Source of the DNA: Bacteroidota bacterium
Lineage (GTDB): Bacteria > Bacteroidota > Bacteroidia > UBA4408
Reading direction: 5' to 3'
Length of the DNA: 64,000 bases
NCBI GenBank assembly: GCA_016721765.1
Contig: JADKHO010000004.1
Span: 372,001-436,000 of the forward strand
The notes beneath the pieces were generated by a model. The model was not told the DNA's origin and did no database searches. It saw only the letters and a program-made list of their open reading frames with translations. Positions 1 to 8,858 of this stretch are shown here, one piece after another. The position numbers were made by a program, and so were the translations under genes. Each line of letters starts with the position of its first letter. Positions within the stretch are counted from its first letter, which is position 1.

Positions 1-1929
1 AAAATTACTGCCAAAGAAATTAAACAGCTTCCATCGGTTGGTGGTGAGCCGGATTTAGCGCAGTATTTGCAGGTAATTCCCGGTGTAATTTTTACCGGTG
101 ATCAAGGAGGGCAATTGTATATACGCGGGGGTTCACCTATTCAAAACAAAGTATTGATGGACGGAATGATTGTATATAATCCGTTTCACTCTATCGGTTT
201 ATTTTCTGTTTTTGATGCAGATATAATTCGTAATGCAGATGTTTACACCGGAGGATTTGGAGCGCAATACGGCGGTAGAGTATCTTCAATTATGGACATC
301 ACCACCCGTGATGGAAATAAAAAACGCATCTCCGGAAAAGTTTCAGCTACCACCTTTGGAGCAAAAGCATTACTTGAAGGACCAATTGTAAAGCAAACTG
401 AAAATGGTGGAAGTTCTTCCTATATCGTTTCTATAAAGAATTCATACCTAAATCAGACTTCTAAGTCGCTTTATTCTTATATAGATAGTAATGGCCTTCC
501 CTACCGTTTTACCGATTTATACGGAAAGGTTTCCATTAATGGAAGCAATGGAAGTAAGTTTAATGTATTTGGATTTAATTTTAATGACAATGTAAATTAC
601 CGTCAAGTAAGCGATTTGCATTGGAGTGAATCAGGTGCAGGCAGTAATTTTGTGTTGATTCCAAACAATTCTTCGGTATTGGTGAAAGGAAATTTTGCTT
701 ATTCAAAATATGGCATTTCGCTTTCTGAAGCGGATGGTCAACCGCGCCAAAGCGATATTAATGGATTTAACCTTGGGCTCGATTTTACTTATTACCGAGG
801 CAAAAATGAGTTGAATTATGGCGTTGAAATATTAGGATACAAAACCAATTTTATCTTCTTTAATTCCTTAAACCGTAAGCTCGAACAGGCTGATAATACT
901 ACCGAAATTGGAGGTTTTATACGTTCAAAAGTAGTTCTTGGTAAATTATTAATTGAGCCTAGTGTGCGTTTGCATTATTACGCTTCATTACGTGTGTTTT
1001 CGCCCGAACCCCGTTTAGGAATGAAACTTAATGTTGCCGATAATTTTCGCATCAAATTCGCGGGTGGAATCTATAGTCAAAATTTAATGAGCGCTTCCTC
1101 CGACCGTGATGTGGTGAATTTGTTTTATGGATTCTTATCCAGTCCTGATAATTTACAATCGGATTTTACACAACAAAATGGGAAAACTAAATCCGTTAAA
1201 AACAGTCTACAACGGGCCAATCATGCGATACTCGGATTCGAAGGAGACTTAAATAAGAGCACCACTTTAAATATTGAAGGGTACTACAAATATTTCGGAC
1301 AGCTTACCAATATTAATAAAAACAAAATTTTTGATGACGATGCCGCAAATAGTGGCAGACCGGATTTGCAGAAAAAGGATTTTATAGTAGAATCAGGCGA
1401 TGCAAAAGGAGTGGATATTTCATTGAAATATGAACACAAACGAATCTATTTATGGGCAGTTTACTCTCTTACTTTTGTAAATCGTTGGGATGGTATTTAT
1501 GCTTATCAACCCCATTTTGATAGAAGACACAATGTAAATTTAGTGGGTACCTACACATTTGGTAAAGGTTTGCATTGGGAGTTAGATGCACGATGGAATA
1601 TGGGTTCCGGATTTCCGTTTTACAAAACAACCGGTTTTTATGAAAAACTCAATTTTCAAGACGGTGTAAATACTGATTATACTACCGAAAATGGCGATTT
1701 ATCCTTTTTACTTGAACCTACAAACACAGGTCGTTTACCTTATTATCACCGACTGGATGTAACCGTAAAACGTAAATTTGAAATTAGCGAGAATGCAACG
1801 TTGGAAGCAAATGCCGGAGTGACGAATTTATACAATCGAAAAAATATTTTTTATCAAGACCGTATTACGAACCAGCGTGTGAATCAATTGCCTTTTTTAC
1901 CGAGTTTGGGATTGAACCTCGTTTTTTAA
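1..1929 (+). CDS. TonB-dependent receptor, 5' end cut by window edge
   Basis: Outer-membrane TonB-dependent receptor that would import a substrate I cannot identify. The frame is open from base 1, so the TTG at 67 is not the real start. The visible part begins inside the plug domain, reading KITAKEIKQLPSVGGEPDLA, followed by a QVIPGV segment, the conserved YIRGGSP box and a VLMDGM segment. The remainder alternates short polar and aromatic strands typical of a 22-strand barrel and ends in the aromatic LNLVF, as outer-membrane barrels do. About 642 residues are visible; the N-terminal signal peptide and any CarboxypepD_reg-like domain lie outside the window. The next gene starts about 70 bases downstream on the same strand. 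Confidence 0.9.
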   Translation, partial: KITAKEIKQLPSVGGEPDLAQYLQVIPGVIFTGDQGGQLYIRGGSPIQNKVLMDGMIVYNPFHSIGLFSVFDADIIRNADVYTGGFGAQYGGRVSSIMDITTRDGNKKRISGKVSATTFGAKALLEGPIVKQTENGGSSSYIVSIKNSYLNQTSKSLYSYIDSNGLPYRFTDLYGKVSINGSNGSKFNVFGFNFNDNVNYRQVSDLHWSESGAGSNFVLIPNNSSVLVKGNFAYSKYGISLSEADGQPRQSDINGFNLGLDFTYYRGKNELNYGVEILGYKTNFIFFNSLNRKLEQADNTTEIGGFIRSKVVLGKLLIEPSVRLHYYASLRVFSPEPRLGMKLNVADNFRIKFAGGIYSQNLMSASSDRDVVNLFYGFLSSPDNLQSDFTQQNGKTKSVKNSLQRANHAILGFEGDLNKSTTLNIEGYYKYFGQLTNINKNKIFDDDAANSGRPDLQKKDFIVESGDAKGVDISLKYEHKRIYLWAVYSLTFVNRWDGIYAYQPHFDRRHNVNLVGTYTFGKGLHWELDARWNMGSGFPFYKTTGFYEKLNFQDGVNTDYTTENGDLSFLLEPTNTGRLPYYHRLDVTVKRKFEISENATLEANAGVTNLYNRKNIFYQDRITNQRVNQLPFLPSLGLNLVF

Positions 1930-2000
1930 ATTGCATTTTTATACAAGGATTCTGTTAATTTGATTAATTTCGCGGGCTCTAATTTTATAACCTCAACCCA

Positions 2001-2594
2001 TTGCAGAGCTTAACTCTTCCAGACAATACCATTATTGAAGCGCGGAAAAATAATTTGCGCTATATTATTTCTGGGGGACCGGGTTTTGGAAAAACCTCCA
2101 TCATTCACGAACTTGAAAACCGCAATTTCAAGAGCATACATGAAATTTCTAGAAGCATCATCAAAGACCAACTTGAAAAAGGCGGGACAATTTTGCCTTG
2201 GAAGGATTTAGCTGCATTTAGCGGACTTGTTTTTGAACAACGTTTGCAGCAACACAGCCAATTGCTGGATGAAAACATTCACTTTTATGATCGTGGTATT
2301 GTGGATGTGTTGGCGTATTTAATTAAGGATAATTTACCCATACCACCCAACTATATTAAAGCTGCACAAGTAAACCATTACAATCAATTGGTATTTTTAA
2401 CTCCACCTTGGAAAGAAATTTATTTGATAGACAATGAGCGCAAGGAGGATTTTTCAAATGCCGAACAAATTCACAATTTAATTGAAAGCACCTACCAACA
2501 ATTGGGATATCAAACCCTAAACATCCCAATGATGGAAGTAAACAAACGAGTTGATTTTATACTCAACACAATTAATCAGCACAATCAAAAATGA
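2001..2594 (+). CDS. P-loop ATPase/kinase-like protein (AAA_28 type)
   Basis: A 197-residue P-loop NTPase with Walker A GGPGFGKTS near residues 26-34 and a later FYDRGIVDVLAYL segment resembling the AAA_28 / NadR-kinase-like group found in many Bacteroidota. The substrate is unknown; members look like small-molecule kinases or NTP-dependent regulators. The start is TTG: the frame opens at 1983 after a stop and holds no ATG before Walker A. It overlaps the start of trxB by four bases (ATGA), so the two are probably translationally coupled, but I see no known functional link. The family call is moderate; the P-loop is certain. Confidence 0.75.
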   Translation: MQSLTLPDNTIIEARKNNLRYIISGGPGFGKTSIIHELENRNFKSIHEISRSIIKDQLEKGGTILPWKDLAAFSGLVFEQRLQQHSQLLDENIHFYDRGIVDVLAYLIKDNLPIPPNYIKAAQVNHYNQLVFLTPPWKEIYLIDNERKEDFSNAEQIHNLIESTYQQLGYQTLNIPMMEVNKRVDFILNTINQHNQK

Positions 2595-3535
2595 GTACAA
2601 CTAATGAACATGTAAAATGCCTGATAATAGGATCAGGACCTGCAGGATACACAGCTGCTATTTACGCAGCAAGAGCAGATATGAAACCTGTGATGTATGA
2701 GGGACTTCAGCCGGGTGGGCAATTAACTATTACCACTGAAGTTGAAAATTATCCGGGCTATCCCAAAGGAACTCAAGGTCCGGAAATGATGGCCGACTTT
2801 AAAGCCCAAGCCATGCGCTTTGGTACAGATATCAGATGGGGATTGGCAACTTCTGTTGATTTTTCAGTACATCCCCATCAAGTGGTGATTGATGAAAAAA
2901 CAACGATCACTGCCGATGCAGTCATTATTGCTACAGGAGCATCAGCCAAATGGCTGGGATTGGATTCCGAAAAAAAATACAATGGCTTTGGTGTAAGCGC
3001 ATGTGCAGTGTGTGATGGATTCTTTTTTAAAAACCAAGATGTGGCTATTGTTGGCGCCGGCGATACTGCCGCTGAGGAAGCTACTTATTTGGCAAAGTTG
3101 TGTAAAAAAGTATACATGATTGTTAGAAGAGATGAAATGCGCGCCAGTAAAGCAATGCAACATCGAGTATTAAATACTGCCAACATAGAAGTACTCTACA
3201 ATCATGAAACCGAAGAAATTATTGGCGACAATGCAGTGACAGGTGCTATTGTTGTAAATGCAAAAACCAAGGAAAAACGGACACTTGACGTAACCGGCTT
3301 TTTTGTTGCTATTGGACATGAGCCCAATACTGCCATCTTTAAGCAATTTATTGACATGGATGAAACCGGCTACATCAAAACGATTCCGGGTTCCAGCAAA
3401 ACAAATATAGATGGTGTTTTTGCAGCAGGCGATGCACAAGATAAAATTTATCGCCAAGCGGTAACAGCTGCAGGAAGTGGCTGCATGGCTGCATTAGATG
3501 CCGAACGCTATTTGTCGGCAAAAGGGATACATTGA
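2591..3535 (+). CDS. trxB: Thioredoxin-disulfide reductase
   Basis: Cytoplasmic FAD enzyme that reduces thioredoxin with NADPH. The 314-residue length is normal for the low-molecular-weight bacterial type. The FAD-binding GSGPAGYTAAIYAARA lies near residues 14-29, the redox-active CAVC at 138-141, the NADPH-binding GAGDTAAEEA near 155-164, and the C-terminal FAD motif FAAGDAQD before the end. A VRRDEMRAS stretch supplies the arginines that contact the NADP phosphate. It is coupled by a four-base overlap to the preceding P-loop ATPase and is followed by an intrinsic terminator. Confidence 0.97.
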   Translation: MSTTNEHVKCLIIGSGPAGYTAAIYAARADMKPVMYEGLQPGGQLTITTEVENYPGYPKGTQGPEMMADFKAQAMRFGTDIRWGLATSVDFSVHPHQVVIDEKTTITADAVIIATGASAKWLGLDSEKKYNGFGVSACAVCDGFFFKNQDVAIVGAGDTAAEEATYLAKLCKKVYMIVRRDEMRASKAMQHRVLNTANIEVLYNHETEEIIGDNAVTGAIVVNAKTKEKRTLDVTGFFVAIGHEPNTAIFKQFIDMDETGYIKTIPGSSKTNIDGVFAAGDAQDKIYRQAVTAAGSGCMAALDAERYLSAKGIH

Positions 3536-3553
3536 TATTAAGCAAAAATTTAG

Positions 3554-3583
3554 AAGCCTCGGTACCAATGCCGGGGCTTTTTT
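3554..3583 (+). terminator. Intrinsic terminator after trxB
   Basis: A nine-pair stem AAGCCTCGG / CCGGGGCTT (one U-G wobble) with loop TACCAATG is followed by a run of T. It lies 19 bases past the trxB stop, and its tail touches the stop codon of the convergent cyclase gene, so it may serve both strands. Confidence 0.8.
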
Positions 3584-5543
3584 ATGCCACAAAGTACATA
3601 TCTATTTCTCCCTTATTCTTTGCAGCAATTTTTCCACGATGCGTGCAGTTAAACATATCCTTGACTAAGGCATAAGTAGTTCCACTGATGTTCACTTTAC
3701 CCACTTCTCCGCTGCTTTCCATGCGGCTTGCAGTGTTAACCGTATCGCCCCAAATATCGTAAGCGAATTTTTTCAAGCCAACTATTCCTGCAACCACCGA
3801 ACCGGTGTGCACACCAATTCGAATTTCGAAATAAGGTAAACCCTTTGCAATCTTTAATGCTTTGCCTTCTTCAATAAATTGTCGAATTTCGAGTGCTGCG
3901 TTAACCACATCCTGCGCGTGTGTTGTATTAGGTGTGGGAATCCCTCCTGCGGCCATGTAGGCATCACCAATGGTTTTTATTTTTTCGATGCCATGTTTTT
4001 CAATAATTTTATCAAACGCTGAAAAACATTCATGAATATCTTTCACCAATTCCTTCGGGCTCAACTTTTCCGACATAGTTGTAAATCCCTTAAAATCGGT
4101 AAATAAAACAGTAACCTCGTCTATAAGCTTTGCTTCTGCAGAGCCTTTAGCTTTGAGTTCCTCTGCCACTTCTTCGGGAAGTATGTTCAACAATAATTCA
4201 TCGCTCAATTTTTTTCCGGCTTTAATTTTATTGCGTTGACGGTATACCACAACTAAAAAAACCATTGTTCCAATAAGCCCTGCCAATATTGAGTTTCGGA
4301 TGTTCCGGTTGCGGATGTCCCTCTTTTCCTGTTCTGCTTTCGCTGCAGCTTCCTTTTTATCAAAATCATACTGCATAGCCGATTGCGTAATTTTTTTGTC
4401 TCTTTCGATATTAAAAACGGAATCGTTTAACTGTTTAAATTTTTGTTGTGCGGCATATGCATTCTTATAATCTCCACGTAAGTGCAGTATTTCACTAAGA
4501 TGGTTATATGCATTCGAAAGCGACTCCAAATCGCCTACCTGATCTACCAAAACGATTGCACTATCAATATATTTTTTTGCAGTTTCGAGGGCTTTAGCTG
4601 AGGTCAAATTAAAAGGTATGGTAGGATTGGAACTACTATCCTTTGCTATCCCTAAATAAATTTCTCCGGCAGCTATAAAGCCAAGCCCTTTTTCATACTC
4701 ATAGTTATTTAATTTGGAAATAGTTAATGCCGAAAAAATATAATCGCTTGCTTTAGAATAATCCCCTTTTCTTAAATACAAGGAAGAAAGATTTGCCAAA
4801 TTACGCTCAATCCCTGTGCTGTCGCCCAACTCAGTATATTGTTTTAATGATTCCAAAAAATAGGGAAGCGCTTTATCCAACTGACCCAATTGTGCATGTA
4901 TGTCGCCAATGTTGCCTACAATTAGTGCTATGCCATTTCTTTTATCAATTGCCTTGTATATAATCAGCGCGCGTTTTGAATAATCTAAGGCTTTTAAAAA
5001 ATCGGATTGTGTGTAATAAACATTTGAAATATTATTCAGACAATTGGCCTGTCCATTTTTATTTCCATTTTTCTCAAATAAGGTTAATGCATTTAAAAAG
5101 GATTCAAGCGCTTTGGGGTAATTGGATAGTGGAAGGTAGGCATTGCCGATGTTTGTATATACTGTGGCTATACCCTCCACATCACCTTTTTCTTGCTCCA
5201 GCTTAAGCGCTTCATTAAGAAAGCGCAAAGCAGACGAATAGTTGGCGGCAAATAAATTGGTATTTCCCAATAGATAATAGGCTTGAGAAATGCGGTTTCT
5301 ATCGTTTAATTTTTGGGCAAGTTGCAAGCCTTGCGTTCCAAAATCAATAGACTTATCAAAATCTAATCTTCGAAATGTTGTGGAGAGGGTAAAAAAAAGG
5401 TCCACCTTATTGCTATCTTCCTTTGCTTTTGATAAGCTGTTGAGCAGGGAATCAACTTTAGCTTGTCGACTATCCTTTTGGGCGAAAGAGGCTGTAGTAA
5501 AAATCAAGCCAACAAACAGCAGTAAGAAGTATGATTTCTTCAT
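3582..5543 (-). CDS. TPR-repeat class III adenylate cyclase
   Basis: Probable membrane-bound adenylate cyclase making cAMP. Order of parts: signal peptide (residues 1-21), about seven tetratricopeptide repeats (~30-370) facing the periplasm, one membrane helix (~413-433, NSILAGLIGTMVFLVVVY), then a class III cyclase domain (~445-653). Both metal-binding aspartates are present, in FTDFKGFT (~480) and KTIGDAYM (~526). The adenine-specifying lysine (KIKTIGDAY) and aspartate (YDIWGDTVNTA) and the transition-state arginine (NTASRMES) are also there, so it should use ATP rather than GTP. The layout suggests a periplasmic protein-protein sensor controlling a cytoplasmic cyclase. A -7 box precedes the start. 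The ligand or partner is unknown. Confidence 0.9.
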   Translation of the reverse strand: MKKSYFLLLFVGLIFTTASFAQKDSRQAKVDSLLNSLSKAKEDSNKVDLFFTLSTTFRRLDFDKSIDFGTQGLQLAQKLNDRNRISQAYYLLGNTNLFAANYSSALRFLNEALKLEQEKGDVEGIATVYTNIGNAYLPLSNYPKALESFLNALTLFEKNGNKNGQANCLNNISNVYYTQSDFLKALDYSKRALIIYKAIDKRNGIALIVGNIGDIHAQLGQLDKALPYFLESLKQYTELGDSTGIERNLANLSSLYLRKGDYSKASDYIFSALTISKLNNYEYEKGLGFIAAGEIYLGIAKDSSSNPTIPFNLTSAKALETAKKYIDSAIVLVDQVGDLESLSNAYNHLSEILHLRGDYKNAYAAQQKFKQLNDSVFNIERDKKITQSAMQYDFDKKEAAAKAEQEKRDIRNRNIRNSILAGLIGTMVFLVVVYRQRNKIKAGKKLSDELLLNILPEEVAEELKAKGSAEAKLIDEVTVLFTDFKGFTTMSEKLSPKELVKDIHECFSAFDKIIEKHGIEKIKTIGDAYMAAGGIPTPNTTHAQDVVNAALEIRQFIEEGKALKIAKGLPYFEIRIGVHTGSVVAGIVGLKKFAYDIWGDTVNTASRMESSGEVGKVNISGTTYALVKDMFNCTHRGKIAAKNKGEIDMYFVA

Positions 5544-5565
5544 AGCATTTTTTCTTAACGGTTAC

Positions 5566-5573
5566 CAAAATTA
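5566..5573 (-). promoter_or_regulatory. -7 box (TAATTTTG) for the TPR-cyclase gene
   Basis: Exact match to the Bacteroidota -7 consensus TAnnTTTG on the minus strand, 22 bases before the ATG at 5543. No matching -33 TTTG is visible at the expected distance. Confidence 0.4.
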
Positions 5574-5915
5574 GAAGAAAAATTAAATCTGAACAGCTAA
5601 ACCTCTCAAAACAAAACAACTACATGAGGCATCCTACAACTTAGCAATAGCTGCTTGATTTGATTGGGAATGTGATCTTTGCAATGAATTAATTACTAAT
5701 AAATTCTGTGTCTCCCCTTCAGCAGGAATAAGCTGAAATAGTAAAGTAAAAAATACCAGCAGATACTTGGTTAATAGGTAGTTTATAAAATCAAATATAG
5801 AAATTAATGGGGCACTGAAAGTAGCGCCAAATTTTAATTTGAATACAACACAAAAAATGGAAATAATCCTTTTACCCATCGAGCAATTTATATCTTTACT
5901 CTTCAAAAATTTATC
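5574..5915. other. Divergent intergenic region, no gene seen
   Basis: About 340 bases between the cyclase gene and the SnoaL-VOC gene. It holds the cyclase -7 box at its edge and a near-match TATCTTTA at 5891-5898 that could drive the rightward gene. A minus-strand open frame crosses it, but its start lies inside the neighbouring gene and its composition is that of AT-rich spacer, so I do not call it. Confidence 0.5.
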
Positions 5916-6725
5916 ATGAATACCGAACTCATCATACAATTTGTGCAAGCCATCAATACTCAAAACTTCACAGAAATGGCCGAATTACTGACCGCAGACC
6001 ATACTTTTTGTTATGCTGAAAAGGATGCAGTAAACGGAATCCCCAATAGTATTGCTGCATGGAAAGTTTTATTTGAGGAATGTCCGGATTATAAATTCGA
6101 TATTGAAAACCAAGTTCATCACAGCAACACTATTGGAGTTTTTGGTATCGCTAGCGGTACAATTAAAAATTTAAATTCAAATCTTGTCAATTCCTTATGG
6201 AGCGCTTCAGTGGCCTGGAAAATAATCACGGAAAATGAAAAAATTAAATTTTGTCAGGTTTATACCAATACTAAAAATAAATCCGAATTATCAGATTACG
6301 TTTCAAGCAATGCCAATAACTATGTGGTAAATGGTTTTGGAGGTGTGTTCTTTAAAAGCAAAAATCCCAAAGCGCTAACAGCGTGGTACGATACCCATTT
6401 GGGTACCGCTTTTGGAAGCAATACCTATCATACTTTTAAGTGGCGAGAGCGTGAAAATCCTACTAAAATTGGCAGTACAGCTTTTAGCATTTTTACAGCA
6501 AAGTCGACTTACTTTGCACCCAGTAAAAAACCCTTTATGTTCAATTTTAGAGTGCAAAATTTGGATGCATTTTTAGATAAATTAATTGCAGATGGTGTGA
6601 AAGTAGATACTAAAAGAGACTATACCGAATACGGTAATTTTGGTTGGATATATGATTTGGAAGAAAATAAAATCGAAATTTGGGAAGCAGTAGATGAAGT
6701 ATTGGAAGCTTATGATTCAAAATAA
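5916..6725 (+). CDS. SnoaL-like / VOC (glyoxalase-like) fusion protein
   Basis: A 269-residue soluble protein with two parts. Residues ~1-115 read as a SnoaL/NTF2-like cone (MNTELIIQFVQAINTQNFTE, then LLTADHTF and an SVAWKIIT strand). Residues ~140-262 read as a vicinal-oxygen-chelate domain: GGVFFKSKNPKALTAWYDTH, an inner FNFRVQNLDAFLDKLIADGV repeat and the closing GWIYDLEENKIEIWE. The final E in KIEIWE is the usual metal ligand of this fold. VOC proteins include glyoxalases, dioxygenases and resistance proteins; nothing here fixes the substrate. No signal peptide. The next gene follows 11 bases later. Confidence 0.75.
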   Translation: MNTELIIQFVQAINTQNFTEMAELLTADHTFCYAEKDAVNGIPNSIAAWKVLFEECPDYKFDIENQVHHSNTIGVFGIASGTIKNLNSNLVNSLWSASVAWKIITENEKIKFCQVYTNTKNKSELSDYVSSNANNYVVNGFGGVFFKSKNPKALTAWYDTHLGTAFGSNTYHTFKWRERENPTKIGSTAFSIFTAKSTYFAPSKKPFMFNFRVQNLDAFLDKLIADGVKVDTKRDYTEYGNFGWIYDLEENKIEIWEAVDEVLEAYDSK

Positions 6726-6736
6726 TTTTGGCTTTA

Positions 6737-7027
6737 ATGGATTCAACAAAAAAGTTAAAAATCTGCAGTAAGGGTCACCGTTATTCCAAAAGCAGCAATT
6801 GCCCTACTTGCCCTATTTGTGAAGCCAATCGAAAACCATTAAGTGGATTTCAAACAGCGCTCTCAGCCCCCGCCAGAAGGGCACTCGAGCATGCAAAAAT
6901 AAGTACACTTAAACAATTGGCTACCTGCACTGAAAGTACTATTAAGAACCTCCATGGAATGGGTCCATCGGCAATGATTAAATTAAGAGAGGCTTTAAAA
7001 CAAGCCGGATTAAGCTTTAAGAAATAA
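6737..7027 (+). CDS. Small zinc-ribbon protein with RNA polymerase alpha-CTD-like helix-hairpin-helix
   Basis: A 96-residue protein. The N-terminus has likely metal ligands in the pattern C-x3-H then C-x2-C-x2-C (ICSKGHRY, NCPTCPIC). The C-terminus (ISTLKQLATCTESTIKNLHGMGPSAMIKLREALKQ, in two parts) resembles the helix-hairpin-helix of the alpha-subunit C-terminal domain, which binds DNA and activators. Similar stand-alone proteins occur in Bacteroidota; their role is unknown. I chose ATG 6737; a TTG at 6728 would add three residues. The close spacing suggests co-transcription with the SnoaL-VOC gene. Confidence 0.75.
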   Translation: MDSTKKLKICSKGHRYSKSSNCPTCPICEANRKPLSGFQTALSAPARRALEHAKISTLKQLATCTESTIKNLHGMGPSAMIKLREALKQAGLSFKK

Positions 7028-7103
7028 TTCATAATAATTCCCAAGAAAAGGCATAACCCTGCGAATGTTTGCCGGTCGTAAAAATAGGCTTACACTTTTT
7101 TAT

Positions 7104-7111
7104 TAGCTTTG
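7104..7111 (+). promoter_or_regulatory. -7 box (TAGCTTTG) for the OstA-like gene
   Basis: Exact TAnnTTTG match 22 bases before the TTG start at 7134. It supports that start choice. No clear -33 element. Confidence 0.45.
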
Positions 7112-7133
7112 CCGCGCTCACTAAACTCATGCT

Positions 7134-8711
7134 TTGAACCGAACGCTTGTTTTTTTTATTTCACTTCTCCCCTTGTTGGCGCAGGCGCAAACCCGTATTG
7201 AATTGCTCAATGCAAATTCATTGGAATACGACGAAAAAAAAGGAAATGCAAAACGCTTACTGGGCAATGTTTCATTTAAGCACGACAATGCAATTATGTA
7301 TTGCGACAGTGCCTACTTGTATCCCGATAATGCACTTGATGCTTATGGGAATGTGCACATTCAACAAGGTGATACCCTTAATTTGTATGGGCAATTTTTA
7401 AAATACAATGGCAATACCAAAAAAGCGGAACTAACGCGAGAGGTACGTTTAATAGACAAGGATATTACCCTCACCTCCAATTTTTTGAATTATGATTTAA
7501 ACGCTGATTTGGCAAACTATACCGGTAATGGTAAGATTGTAAATAAGGAAAATACCTTAACCAGTGAAAGCGGATATTACTATGCCAAAAGCAAGGATTT
7601 TTATTTTAAGAAAAATGTGGTCTTGGTTAATCCACAGTATACAGTTTATTGTGATACCTTGAAATACAATACCCTTTCTGAAATAGCCTATTTTCTTTCT
7701 CCCACTCAAATCATCAGTAAAGAAAACACCATTTACTGCGAAAACGGTTGGTACGACACCAAGAAGAACATTGCTCAGTTTAATAAGAATGCTCGACTTA
7801 GCAATCCAAAACAGCAAATCAAAGGGGATAGTTTGTATTATAACCGTAACACCGGTTATGGAAAGGCATTGCGCAACATCGAAATACGCGACACTTCTGA
7901 AAATATAATTATAACAGGAAATTTGGGTGAGTACTTTGAAAGTGAAGACAATTCAATCGTTACAGGCAAAGCATTGCTGATTCAGATTTATGATAAAGAT
8001 TCACTTTTTTTACATGCCGATTTGCTGCGTGCTACAACAGATAGTGCGCTGGCATTGGCCGCCAGTGGTAAGAAGCCGGAGATCAAGGAAAAAAAGAAGA
8101 AAGAAAAAAGCAATCTCAAATCGGACAATACCGTTGCAAAAAAAGAAGAATCGAAGCGGGTTTTGCTGGCTTATCATAAGGTAAAATTTTTCAAAACCGA
8201 TATGCAGGGAAAATGCGATTCTTTAGTTTTTACTTACAAAGATTCAACCATGCGCATGTTTAAAGATCCTGTTTTATGGTCCGATAAAAACCAACTCACC
8301 AGCGACAGTATTCACATTCACACCTATGATGGCAAATTAAAAAGCTTGGATATGAGGAACAACGCATTTATGGTGTCTCAGGAAGATTCGTTGCGCTTCA
8401 ACCAAATTCGCGGAAAGAACATGAAGGGCATATTTGGCGACAATCAGTTGCGCAGGATTAATGTTTTAGGGAATGGCCAAACGATTTATTATGCCAAAGA
8501 CAAAGAGGCTATGATTGGTGTTAACAAAACCGATTGCAGCAGCATGATAATACTTATAAAAGAAAATAAAGTAGATCGAATTACCTTCATAACAAAACCG
8601 GATGCCACAATGTATCCTATCCAAGAATTAAGTCCAAAAGATTTGCTGTTGCGCGATTTTCATTGGTGGGGTGCCATGCGTCCGATTAGTAGGTACGCCA
8701 TTTTCGAATAA
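7134..8711 (+). CDS. OstA-like (LptA/LptD N-terminal-like) protein
   Basis: Periplasmic protein with OstA-like beta-jellyroll repeats, related to LptA and the N-terminus of LptD, which form the bridge that carries lipopolysaccharide to the outer membrane. 525 residues: signal peptide 1-19 ending AQAQT, then repeated strands such as MYCDSAYLYPDNALDAYGNV and VYCDTLKYNTLSEIAYF, in which an acidic 'C-D-x-x-x-Y' unit recurs. A lysine-rich linker near residues 315-340 separates two repeat blocks. It is longer than LptA and lacks the LptD barrel. The start is TTG: the preceding in-frame stop is at 7122 and the signal peptide begins directly at the TTG. Confidence 0.8.
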   Translation: MNRTLVFFISLLPLLAQAQTRIELLNANSLEYDEKKGNAKRLLGNVSFKHDNAIMYCDSAYLYPDNALDAYGNVHIQQGDTLNLYGQFLKYNGNTKKAELTREVRLIDKDITLTSNFLNYDLNADLANYTGNGKIVNKENTLTSESGYYYAKSKDFYFKKNVVLVNPQYTVYCDTLKYNTLSEIAYFLSPTQIISKENTIYCENGWYDTKKNIAQFNKNARLSNPKQQIKGDSLYYNRNTGYGKALRNIEIRDTSENIIITGNLGEYFESEDNSIVTGKALLIQIYDKDSLFLHADLLRATTDSALALAASGKKPEIKEKKKKEKSNLKSDNTVAKKEESKRVLLAYHKVKFFKTDMQGKCDSLVFTYKDSTMRMFKDPVLWSDKNQLTSDSIHIHTYDGKLKSLDMRNNAFMVSQEDSLRFNQIRGKNMKGIFGDNQLRRINVLGNGQTIYYAKDKEAMIGVNKTDCSSMIILIKENKVDRITFITKPDATMYPIQELSPKDLLLRDFHWWGAMRPISRYAIFE

Positions 8712-8858
8712 AACCCGTCTTCAACTCTGCAAGTTCAGCATAATTTTTATTTTCCTAATTAAACAGGTAATAGGAATTTAGTATATATTTAAAATTAATT
8801 TTAGCTTAGCATCCACCCGTAAGGAATTTCTTTAACTTAACTTAAACATTCGCAGTAA

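Noticed and set aside
67..69. TTG as the start of the first TonB receptor
   Set aside because: The same frame is open to base 1 and encodes conserved plug sequence, so the gene simply runs off the window.
5634..5963. Leftward 109-residue frame in the spacer before the SnoaL-VOC gene
   Set aside because: Its start lies inside the neighbouring gene, it has no recognisable domain, and its hydrophobic stretch is expected from AT-rich spacer.
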